Positions 26,385 through 35,580 of a stretch of DNA of 64,000 bases are shown here, in pieces (position 1 is the stretch's first letter; the number at the start of each line of letters is the position of its first letter). Below the pieces are notes generated by a model, which saw nothing but the letters and a program-made list of their open reading frames with translations, had not been told where the DNA came from and did not search any database. The DNA comes from Symbiodinium microadriaticum (lineage: Eukaryota; Sar; Dinophyceae; Suessiales; Symbiodiniaceae), in the NCBI GenBank assembly GCA_001939145.1, contig LSRX01000078.1, forward strand, positions 1,122,740 to 1,186,739. Reading direction: 5' to 3'. The translations under genes and the position numbers were made by a program.

Positions 26385-27509
26385 TCAGAGCACGTATTGG
26401 ACAACAAACGCAGGGTAGGCTTGCTCTCGATCGAATATGACGAACTCCTGGTGAATTTGATTGGGATTGTGATGCCCATGGATTCGCCCAGGGTTCACAA
26501 CAACAGAACCATGCGTACCTGTTGCCCCATCTCTCTTCGGCGGCCGACGTTCCCCTTTACGGGTTTGAGATGCGTGGAAAGCATCACCAAGCGCTACACG
26601 AGCAATGATCAAGGTCCTCTCGTGTTTACACGAGCAAGCCTTGCCACTGTGTGTTTGGCACGTGTACTGGTGGCACTTGCAGGCAGCACCCGCAAAGTAG
26701 ACACCATCCCCATACATACCACGAGCGCAGGTCCTGTGATCAAAGCCGTCCAGGACGATGGCATCAGCATTTTCCCAGGAGGTGCCATGCAACAGTATCT
26801 TCTCTTGCACGTCAGAGGCCATGGGCTCCCCACAGCTCAGATAAGATTGAGAACGAGTCATCACGCCCGTAAAATCTAGTTCGAGATCTGTATGTTGCAC
26901 AGAGATGCTGTATTTCGCATGGTCCTCCCTCATCGCAGCCAGCCTGGCCTGATAACGATGCCAAAGCCGAAAGTTCTCAATGCGATGGACTGACTTGACT
27001 TTCGCCTTCCGCATGCAGAAGCAAGGATTTAACATCTTGCTGGGAATGTGACCTTTGCTTGTGAGAACACCCCTAATCCACTCGAGCATGGGCCGATCTT
27101 TCACTTCCACATAACAAGATTCCAAGTTGTCGCTCTGTGCAAGGAGCACTGACGGGCCACTCTCCCACTCCGCCGGTACCCCCATGCGAATGCGGATCTT
27201 GCGCACTTTCTTGGTGATGGCATGCTGTTGGGTCATTCGCCTGAAATCAACCAGGCGTGCAACGCCCCCAGCTACTATGGTCGCTGTGCAACACTTCTGG
27301 CCGTCGGCGAGGTATGCCACATAGGCACGGTGCATCTGCTCGCTGCCCTCCGGTGTGAATGCATGCCAGCAACCGTCCAACTCATACTGCCAGAATGCTC
27401 CATGGTTGACTGAACTTGTCAGCGGTCGCAACTTCTCTAGCTGCACCTCTGCGCAGATCCGCCTCGCATTCTCGGCATTCAAGTCAGCCTCGAAAAGGAC
27501 ACGGGTCAT
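26385..27509 (-). CDS. WWE-domain PARP (ADP-ribosyltransferase)
   Basis: 374-residue intact reading frame. Residues about 34-105 form a WWE domain (W40-Q-Y-E-L-D-G-C-W48, then AYLADG and VDFRRMTQ), a module that in known families binds ADP-ribose-type ligands. Residues about 165-374 form a PARP catalytic domain: RIENFRLWHRY entry helix, H241 in LLHGTS, Y271 in GDGVYFA and E355 in HQEFVIFD give a complete H-Y-E triad, so NAD+-dependent ADP-ribosyl transfer, possibly chain-forming, is predicted. Between Y271 and the next strand lies a Cys/His cluster (C277, C279, H280, C284, H287, C292, C294, H296) placed like the structural zinc site of tankyrases. No signal peptide, so nuclear or cytosolic action is inferred. 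The start is the first ATG of the open frame. The 99-bp gap to the upstream gene on the same strand leaves open that both are exons of one gene. Family call is firm; substrate is unknown. Confidence 0.9.
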   Translation of the reverse strand: MTRVLFEADLNAENARRICAEVQLEKLRPLTSSVNHGAFWQYELDGCWHAFTPEGSEQMHRAYVAYLADGQKCCTATIVAGGVARLVDFRRMTQQHAITKKVRKIRIRMGVPAEWESGPSVLLAQSDNLESCYVEVKDRPMLEWIRGVLTSKGHIPSKMLNPCFCMRKAKVKSVHRIENFRLWHRYQARLAAMREDHAKYSISVQHTDLELDFTGVMTRSQSYLSCGEPMASDVQEKILLHGTSWENADAIVLDGFDHRTCARGMYGDGVYFAGAACKCHQYTCQTHSGKACSCKHERTLIIARVALGDAFHASQTRKGERRPPKRDGATGTHGSVVVNPGRIHGHHNPNQIHQEFVIFDREQAYPAFVVQYVL

Positions 27510-27608
27510 GTGCTCTTACTCAACTGTTGATCCACATCTAAACAACGTCTGACGTTTACTTACATCCTGACTTAGCACATCCGTACCATTCGTTCTTACG
27601 TCAATGTG
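27510..27608 (-). other. Short spacer or possible intron between the coiled-coil gene and the PARP
   Basis: 99 bases on the minus strand between the stop of the coiled-coil frame and the ATG of the PARP frame. It starts close to a GGGTAAC donor-like site and contains several AG dinucleotides before the PARP ATG. None of the AG choices tested with the GT donor (exon phase 2) joins the two frames, but dinoflagellate introns may use non-canonical donors. It is therefore either an intergenic spacer of closely packed co-directional genes or an unrecognised intron. Confidence 0.4.
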
Positions 27609-28526
27609 TTACCCAAGCCCCGCCTGCAGCTTCTGCAGCTTCTCATCAGCTAGACATTGCTGCTGCCGCAAGCTGGCCTCCACGTCCTTTAGCAACGTTA
27701 GCTGCTCTTGTTGCTCCTGCAAGCTGGCCTGAAGCTTCTGCACCTGCTTCTCCTCTAGGTCTTGCTTCTCCTGCAAATTGGTGCGCAGACTCTTCTCCTG
27801 GCACAACGCCTCCTCGGCGGCAACAAGCTTTTTTCGAACCTCAGCCAGCTCCTTTAGCGCCCAAGTCGTCTCCCCTCCAACCGAGGAGGTCTCAGGCCTC
27901 TCCCTATCCTTGGACCAAGGCCAAGACGCATCTGCACCTTTGTACCACCATCCGTTGCTCCACCATCCGTTGCTCCACCATCCGTTGCGGCAGTCCTCTC
28001 GCGAATCCCTGGAATCCCTTGAGTCTCTGGAATCTCTTGAATCATCTCGGGTCCGATTCCCTCCTGGATTTGGTCCCCAAGACCCTTGCCATCCGTTCTG
28101 CCAGCTCTCTCTCGAATCTCTGGAATCTCTTGAGTCTCTCGAATCGTCCCGGATCCGATTCCAAGCTGCTTTTGAGCCGCTGGGGTTGCTCCAGGACCCC
28201 GCTCCGTTGCCCCAGTCCTGCCAGGAATCCCTGGAGTCTCTTGAAGCCTCACGGGTCCGAGGTGGCACCTGCTGCATCGCCTTTTTGGGAGCCGTCCCCA
28301 ATCTCGGAAATTTTGCTGGTGGTACGGAGGCTTTGACAGGCTCTTTCGCCCAGGAAGGCTCATCCGAGCGCTTCACGCCTCGGCTTGCCTCAAGTGGCTC
28401 CGGCACTTCTGTTTTGACCTCGGCAAGGCCATATTTCGCTGCTGCTTCAGGCTGGGCAGGTGAACCTGAAATGGCCGTCGGCTCATCCAGATCTTCTTTG
28501 ACCTCCTCTTTGACTTGCAAGGCCAT
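27609..28526 (-). CDS. SRD- and W-rich protein with C-terminal coiled coil
   Basis: 305 residues from the ATG at 28526; an in-frame ATG at 28613 would add 29 residues. I prefer the inner start because CTTGTGGTAG|G, an AG-G acceptor-like site, lies about 10 bases before it. Order of parts: acidic/proline-rich N-terminus with two VKxE motifs resembling SUMO-acceptor sites (near residues 5-8 and 38-41); two blocks of SRD repeats (about 95-100 and 128-139, then 160-177) separated by W/G/N-rich linkers; three NGWW repeats (181-194); Q/E/K/L-rich coiled coil (about 220-303). SR/RD repeats are common in RNA-binding and splicing-associated proteins, so a nuclear RNA-related or scaffolding role is a guess. 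No enzyme motif is visible. It ends just upstream of the WWE-PARP on the same strand; its last codons, CTTGGGTAAC, could be read as a splice donor joining it to the PARP, but the simple GT-AG choices I tried do not keep the frame. Confidence 0.65.
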   Translation of the reverse strand: MALQVKEEVKEDLDEPTAISGSPAQPEAAAKYGLAEVKTEVPEPLEASRGVKRSDEPSWAKEPVKASVPPAKFPRLGTAPKKAMQQVPPRTREASRDSRDSWQDWGNGAGSWSNPSGSKAAWNRIRDDSRDSRDSRDSRESWQNGWQGSWGPNPGGNRTRDDSRDSRDSRDSRDSREDCRNGWWSNGWWSNGWWYKGADASWPWSKDRERPETSSVGGETTWALKELAEVRKKLVAAEEALCQEKSLRTNLQEKQDLEEKQVQKLQASLQEQQEQLTLLKDVEASLRQQQCLADEKLQKLQAGLG

Positions 28527-28639
28527 GGGTGGACACCTACCACAAGCTAAACATGATATCCCATATTGGCTTCTGGCATGGGAATGGCGATGCGAAATGC
28601 TGACGGCAGCCATAGGCCGCTTGTTGTCAGTGCTCTAAT

Positions 28640-29400
<761 letters not shown>

Positions 29401-30863
29401 GCTGATCCATGGCCGCCATGATCAGCAGTTACATATTGGATTCAGGCTTTGGGGGTTTGATTTCAGAGAACTCATGCCCGAAGTTCACAGAACCTTGCGA
29501 ACTTGAAGTACATACCACGGTCTCCTGAGAAAGCTGGAGCTCGGATCCAAAAGCTCCCGAACGCCGTGCATTCACAACTGCATCGGTCAAGGCAGGGCCC
29601 CGCACAGTGTGGAAAGCTTAAGACCTGACGTCGAGGCCTGAGTGGAAAGACTGGGGCTCTGGTGCGGACCACATGCGCGGTTTAGGGTTTAGGGTTTGGG
29701 GCTTTAGGGTTTAGGGTTTAAGGGCTTCAAGCTCAACTTTACACCCATCAACCGTCCCCCTTGTTGGGATGAGATACCCCGCGAATCATCTCTAGGACTC
29801 TAGGCTCTGGATATCCTTCGGGTGTCCCTGGCATACCCAAGAACAAGGAAGAAGAAGAGGCATCCACAAGCCGTCATACCAGCTTGAGAGGAAAGGCTGC
29901 GTTGCTTCCGAAATCTTTTCTGCCATGGGGTTTAGGGTTTAGGGTTTAGGCTGTGCAATACCCCCAAATAGAATAAACTGAAGCGGACCGAGGCGCTAGA
30001 ACCCCCCCCCCCCCATTCAGAAGCCTTTGACATGTAATGCTGGGCCTCAGAACCTGGCCTTCAAGGGTGGCAGAAGATAACCTACGTTCGGAGGCTATTC
30101 CAAATTTTGGGGGTCGAACCTCTGTGTAACGCGATACACTCCAAAGCGAGGTATGTGCATTGCAAGGAACCGCGCAATTTGGAAGAAGAGCCGATTTTTG
30201 CGGTTCGCGGGCTTTCGCCGGTTGGTGAAACAGGCTGACACACGCCTCGAGTGGGCACGATCACTGCCAAAACCAGCAGGGCTTTCCGAACCAACGCAGT
30301 AAATCCAAAATCCCGAAGTCCCACCCCAAATCAAACTCTACACATTCAGAAATCCTGGTGTAAGTCTCAACCATAAACCCTCCCATCTACCCGAATCGCC
30401 TGAATCCGGAATCGCACGGCCTAAACCCTAAACCTCAAACCCTGCCGAACCCCCGAAGCGAGCAACAGTAGGCAATCTAAACTTGAACCCCCAGCTTGAG
30501 AGGACAGACACTCAGAGCTCAGGGCCTTTCTTCCTTGAACCCCAGACACTGAGCTTCTGAAGCCCTAAAACCTTGAACGCCCAGTCCTCAAGCCTCAAGC
30601 CTTGAACCCGAAGCTGAAATCCATCCACGAAAAGTCGGGCCCTACCGATCGGCAGTTGCGCAGAGGCTTCTCACAAGCCAAGTTATAGGAACCTCAAAGA
30701 GTAATTATTCCCTAAACCCTAAACCCTAAACCCTAAAGCTAGACTTATAGACGTCTTTTATGCAGGCTTGCGCTGCGGGGTTCACAGACTTTAGGCAAAA
30801 GGATTCCGAGGTCTAGGATCTCCGCCTTCGCATCGCAAGGTTTAGGGCTTTACGTCTTTTGGG

Positions 30864-31088
30864 GCTTAGTGTTCAGGGTTTTAGTGTTTAGGGTTTAGGG
30901 TTTAGGGTTCAGGGTTGTAGTGTTGAGGGTTTAGGGTTTAGGGTTGTAGTGTTTAGGATTTAGGGTTTAGGGTGGTAGCGTTTAGGATTTAGGGTTCAGG
31001 GTTGTAGTGTTTAGGATTTAGGGTTTAGGGTTGTAGTGTGTAGGGTTTAGGGCTTAGGGTTCAGGGTTGTAGTGTTTAGGGTTTAGGG
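30864..31088 (+). repeat. Telomere-like higher-order array (GTTGTAGTGTTTAGG)
   Basis: At least six copies of a 30-37 bp unit in which GTTGTAGTGTTTAGG alternates with ATTTAGGGTTTAGG. Confidence 0.85.
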
Positions 31089-31229
31089 CTCTGGACCTGA
31101 TTTTCGCGGAGATGTCAGATGTTGGCACTGGCACTCGCGGCTAACCTTTTCCAAGTTGCCTTGACTGACCCATAATAATGATCCATCTGTTACTGTTTCC
31201 TTGCGGGACTTGGCTTTGGCTGAGGGTTG

Positions 31230-31450
31230 AAAGAAACCCTAAGAACTAACCCTGAACCCTAAGCCCTAAACCCTGAACCCCAAACCCTGAACTCTGTGCC
31301 CTAACCCCTAAATCCTGAACTCTGAACCCTGAACCCTAAACCCCAAACCCTGAACCCTGAACCCTGAACCCTAAACCCTAAACCCTAAACCCCAAACCCT
31401 GAGCCCTAAACCCTAAACCCCTAAACCCTGAACCCCCAAACCCTCAGCCC
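31230..31450 (-). repeat. Telomere-like array, CCCTAAA/CCCTGAA
   Basis: Long run of CCCTAAA with frequent CCCTGAA and CCCCAAA variants, opposite in strand to the array ending at 31088; about 140 bp of unique sequence separates them. Confidence 0.85.
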
Positions 31451-31586
31451 CCAAACTACAGGAACCCTCAAAAAGGAATCCTACGCTCTGCATTCGTCTC
31501 CAATCATCTTGGCTCAGGGACGCCTCTCCGATCCCCCAGTGACACTCCCGGCTCTCAGCCGCTTCCTGGCTGCTGCTTTCTTCAGG

Positions 31587-31832
31587 GTATACGATTTAGT
31601 ATACTATTGAAGTATACTATATGTTATACTGTTATGTAAATCATAATGGTATATTATGTTAATGGGGTTTTTAGGTCTTTACAGCTTTGGCTTTTTTGTA
31701 TTCTAATGCAATGGATCTAGGGGTCTTAGGCTTTCGGGTTTGGGGCTTGAGGTTAAGGGTTGCTGGTTTTGGGATTGAGGTTCAGGGTTGCTGGCTTGGG
31801 GTTTGTGGTTCGAGGGTTCAGGGTTCGGGGTG
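31587..31832. repeat. Duplicated segment, copy 1
   Basis: GTATACGATTTAGTATACTA through ATCATAATGGTATATTATGT, TAATGGGG, TTTTTAGGTCTTTACAGC, CAATGGATCTAGGGGTCTTA, to the TTAAGGGTTGCTGGTTTTGG region matches 34052-34253 with small differences. No open reading frame of interest. Confidence 0.85.
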
Positions 31833-33242
31833 CACCGCCCCTCCGGAGATCATCACTCTCACGATCACGCGTGTGTCTAGGTATCTGCCTAGTTCTTCCG
31901 TAGACTTGTCAGTATGGGTCGTATACATGTCGTACTCTTTCGTGTTCGCATACCTGCACCAACCATACACAGCACAATGAGGTCGGCAAGTAGTACTACC
32001 TCAAGGCTCAGCGGACTTAGTAAGTATAGTTCATATTCAGCTACTAAAGGCAGTAATTGTTCATAACCTGATTCGCTAAGTGTATAACAGGTTTCCCTCT
32101 CATGTCCTTGATGGGGGCAGGGACTTCAGTCTTCAATTGCAAGGTTCCAGCGTTAAGGGTTTAGGATTTATGGGTCGCTTTAACTTACATGGCCGAAGGT
32201 GTTTCTAAAGGGTTACAATCAGGATGCGGCAGCTGTGGGACGACTGTTACAATCCCAATCCCTTAACACAGCCAGCTGGGGAAAAAAATGTCAGCTGACC
32301 CCAGAGGTTCGTGATTGTGGGGATCAGGCGTCCGTAATGCTTTGGGTTTTGTCGTTTACAGTTGTGGGGGGGTTGAAGATCCATCTTGTGAGCGTGGAGT
32401 AAGTAGGGGTTGGGGTTTAGGGTGCGAGCTTGAGGAAGTGCTTGCGGTTTCCTGCTAGTAGCAGCAGCCTCAGCACCCGCAGCACGAGTAGCAGTTGTGG
32501 TTGCAGTTGTACTGGTCGTTGGAGTTGTAGCAGTTCGGTTAGTGGTATTCCAAACACAAGTAGTCATCACGGCATCAAGCATGAAACCCAACAGAGAGAT
32601 ACTATAATGGTACTACAGTACTATGATACTATCATAGCACTATTGTACTATACTACTAAAAATAGTACTATAGTACTACAATCCTAGAATACTACTATAG
32701 TAGTATAACAGAGAGATCTCATTCGCTTCTTTTGCTTGCGGGCTCTGCGGTCAGGATCCCACTGACTGCACGAAAAACTTCCCAAGAAGGGAAGGGTTTT
32801 AAAAGTTAAGATCCTACGCCCTAACCAGTACGAATCTAAACCCCAAAAAAACCCTAAAACCCCTAAAACCCTAAAACTCCTAAACCCTAAACCCTAGAAC
32901 CCCTAATCCCCTTAAAACCCCTAAACCCTAAGCCTCTAAAGCCCCTCAAAACCCTAACAACCACACCCCTCAAAAACGCTGCTGGTGGCCTGGAGACGAG
33001 GCTCTCACTGTCCAGGTTGTAAGGTTTGAGAAATTCTGGCCTTTACGGTTTTGGGCTTAGGGATTTAGGGTTTTGGGTTTAGGAGTTAGGGGTTTAGGGT
33101 GTAGGGTTTAGGTGTTCAGGGTCTTTAGGGTTTAGGGTATAGGGTATAGGGTTTGGGGGTTAGTTTGGGATGAACCTTTGGCTACGGTCGAAACCCGTGA
33201 AGTAGGGTATTAAGGCTTCTGGAAACCACCACGTCTTCAAAC

Positions 33243-33380
33243 AAGGGACAATAGGAGGGACCCCTAGAAGGGACCCCTAATCCTAAGACCCTATATAACC
33301 CTGATATACCCGTTATATACTCGCATAAAGCCCCTATATAACCCCAAGGGTCCCTTTAAGGGTCTCTCCTTTGGTCCCTT
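33243..33380. repeat. Palindromic repeat, family unclear
   Basis: GGGACAATAGGAGGGACCCC on the left and GGGTCTCTCCTTTGGTCCCT on the right are roughly complementary, with AGCCCCTATATAACCCC between. It ends a few bases 3' of the cytochrome b5 stop codon and may supply its 3' UTR. Confidence 0.5.
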
Positions 33381-33385
33381 TCAAT

Positions 33386-33868
33386 TCAAGCTGTGAAGAC
33401 CTTCCCCAGGAATTTCACGGTGCCAACGGGCCCGGAGGCGCGGCCGGTGACACTTCCGGAGTTATCTAAGCCACCGTTCTTCCGCGAGTTCTGAAAGGCG
33501 AACTCGAAGCCCTCCGGCCGCCCCTTGCTCTCAAAGTCTCTGCAGGCTTCGGCAAAGGCAGCCGCGGTGGCTCCAAAGTGGGCGTTGGGCCCACGCGCAA
33601 AGGAGAAGCTCTTCTCATGAGTTATCTGAAAGATCTTCTCGCCACCAGGATGGTCTTTCAAGAAGCCAGTGAGATCGAGGACGTAGCCATCGACGACTCC
33701 CCAGAGATCACCTTGACTGTTGTGCCGGGCCACTTCCTCCATCGTAAACTCGCGGTTTAAGCTCGAAGCTGATGGCGCCTGCTTGGGGTCCTCAACGGCG
33801 GCTGGCTGCGACATGCTCAGAAGAACATGGCTGCCAGAAAGCGCAAGGACGAGAAGGGCTCTGAGCAT
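33386..33868 (-). CDS. Signal-peptide cytochrome b5-like heme-binding protein
   Basis: 160 residues from the ATG at 33868; the open frame runs 8 codons further upstream only through a GTG, so 33868 is the start. The N-terminus (MLRALLVLALSGSHVLLSMS) is a signal peptide or anchor, so entry to the secretory pathway is predicted. The body is a cytochrome b5 fold: REFTMEEVARHNSQGDLW, then VVDGYVLDLTGFLKDHPGG with the first axial heme histidine in HPGG (residue 73 of this form) and a second histidine exactly 24 residues later (97, in NAHFGAT), the spacing of the two heme ligands in classical cytochrome b5. The tail is G/S/N-rich and has no second domain. Likely role is electron transfer or heme binding in a membrane compartment; the partner cannot be told. 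The gene has no intron and sits beside a possible spliced-leader relic (33897-33913), which hints at an mRNA-derived copy. Confidence 0.85.
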   Translation of the reverse strand: MLRALLVLALSGSHVLLSMSQPAAVEDPKQAPSASSLNREFTMEEVARHNSQGDLWGVVDGYVLDLTGFLKDHPGGEKIFQITHEKSFSFARGPNAHFGATAAAFAEACRDFESKGRPEGFEFAFQNSRKNGGLDNSGSVTGRASGPVGTVKFLGKVFTA

Positions 33869-33896
33869 GGAAATAAGAGCGCCGAGCTCCACTAGA

Positions 33897-33913
33897 CTTG
33901 AGCCCGGCTATGG
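33897..33913 (-). other. Possible dinoflagellate spliced-leader relic
   Basis: Read on the minus strand, 29 bases before the cytochrome b5 ATG, the sequence is CCATAGCC then GGGCTCAAG. The dinoflagellate spliced leader ends CCGTAGCC, four to five bases of ATTTT, GGCTCAAG. The two halves match 7/8 and 8/8, with the T-rich middle lost. Genomic relics of this leader directly upstream of intron-poor genes are known in dinoflagellates and are read as reverse-transcribed, trans-spliced mRNA put back in the genome. An 8-base match alone would be expected by chance in a window this size; the pairing and position raise it above chance, though not to certainty. Confidence 0.45.
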
Positions 33914-34051
33914 GAGGGACACGTAGGCGCCGGCTTAGGGCTTAGGGTTGGGATTCAGAGGTCACTGGACATGCATGCATGGGAAGGCCTGGGGCAAGAG
34001 AGGCAGAAAGAAAGCAGCAGGACAGTGCGTTGCATATAGTATACTAGAATA

Positions 34052-34253
34052 GTATACGATTTAGTATACTATTGAAGTATACTAAATGGTATGTCATAAT
34101 GGCATATTATGTTAATGGGGATTTTTAGGTCTTTACGGCTTAGTTTTCTTTGTATTCCAACGCAATGGATCTAGGAGGCTTAGGCTTTCGGGTTTGGGGT
34201 TTGAGGTTAAGGGCTGCTGGTTTTGGGTTTGCGGTTCGAAAGTTCAGGGTTCT
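34052..34253. repeat. Duplicated segment, copy 2
   Basis: Second copy of the segment at 31587, same orientation about 2.5 kb away, bracketing the cytochrome b5 gene. The telomere-like tail is shorter than in copy 1. Confidence 0.85.
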
Positions 34254-34930
34254 CCGGAGCACGGGCTTTGCAAAATAGCACCTAAACCCTAAAACCCTAA
34301 ACCCTAAACCCTAAAAACCCTAATACCCTAAAACCAATAGTGCGCCTTAAGCTTCAACCAGAGGTCGAAGGCTTACAAGGGGGGCGCAAAAAAGGCAGGG
34401 TCTCTCTGGCTCTGTGCAAAGGATCCAAGAAGGGCGGGGTCAAGATCACTAGCCTCGTTCAAAGGCACCAGCTTCTGGATTTTAGGGTTCAGGCTGTTGG
34501 TTTTGTAGGGTTTAGGGTTTAGGGTTTTTGGAGCTTACTTACGGTCTGGGTTTCAAGGTATGACATCGTGTTGGAACAAAGCCCTAAACCCTAAACCCTA
34601 AACCCCTTTAGCCCTAAGCCCTGAACCCTAAACCCTAAACCCTAAGCCTGCCTGCGCCCTCATCGCCGCTAGCCAGGGATAGGCTGGCCTGGCTACTTGC
34701 AGCGAGGTGGCTCGCGGGGGGGTTGAGGGTTCCGCGAGATGCCCTACAAACTCTAAACCCTTACGGTTAGGGTTTAGGGTTTGGGGTTTAGGATTTAGAG
34801 TTTAGTCTTCAGGGTTGAGGGTCTAGGGTGGGCTAGCCGAGGGCTGGGGATTTGATGAGAAGGGTTGAGCACCGAGGGCCCGATCGTTGTGATCTTTGCT
34901 GGTCGTGCTGCTGATGCCTCTTGTAGCATT

Positions 34931-35042
34931 ACCCAAAGGGTCCTAGGTATTGTTATGGGGGATACTTTCCCAAATCAAAATAACAATTCCTAATATAGAA
35001 ACCCTACATTCTACTATATAGGTACTTCGGACCCTCTGGGTT
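34931..35042. repeat. Palindromic repeat, family unclear
   Basis: ACCCAAAGGGTCCTAGGTA on the left faces TACTTCGGACCCTCTGGGTT on the right, about 112 bp; AT-rich centre. Shape as in families A-C but sequence distinct. Confidence 0.5.
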
Positions 35043-35424
35043 AAGGTATACTGGTGGTACATTTATAAACTCATAACAGGACTGGTTTTGCTGACACTAT
35101 CTGCACACTTCATGTCGGCCTGCCTTATGAACATCAAAGCTTCGGAGACTGAAGCTGCAACTCCCTTCCGTGAACCCTGAACCCTTATAGGACCCGCAGA
35201 GTGAAGCCCCGGAGAGCCTGTCATAGAGCTCTTTAATGGAGTCCCTCCTTAGGAACCTGTATCCCTGAACCCAAAATCCTGCATCCAGGCCTGCTGTATC
35301 GCAGGTCGCAGATGGACGTCCAGGGATGTGGCCTCAGCCAAAGTCTATCTGGGGTTGCGCAGCATGGGCTCCTGGTGCTCAATGTCGGATGGTTGCTCAG
35401 ACTTTTTCCCGCCTACGGACCATA

Positions 35425-35580
35425 GCAGTGGTCGTCGTCGTGGTCGTTGTCGTCGTGGCGGTGGTAGAAGCAGCAGCAGTGGCAGTAGCAGGATTGTCAG
35501 CGGCAGCTGGAGCAACGGCAGCAGCAGAGAGCAGCAGCAGAGAGCAGCAGCAACAACAACAACAACAGCAGCAGCACCGA
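35425..35580. repeat. GTC/CAG/CAA trinucleotide-rich DNA
   Basis: GTCGTGGTC at the left passes into GCAGCAG and CAACAACAA; open in several frames but without protein-like content. Confidence 0.85.

Noticed and set aside
26304-26879. 191-codon plus-strand frame
   Set aside because: Antisense shadow of the PARP catalytic domain.
28561-28575. CCATATTGGCTT, resembling part of the spliced leader
   Set aside because: It lies on the plus strand while the adjacent gene is on the minus strand, and it lacks the CTCAAG end.
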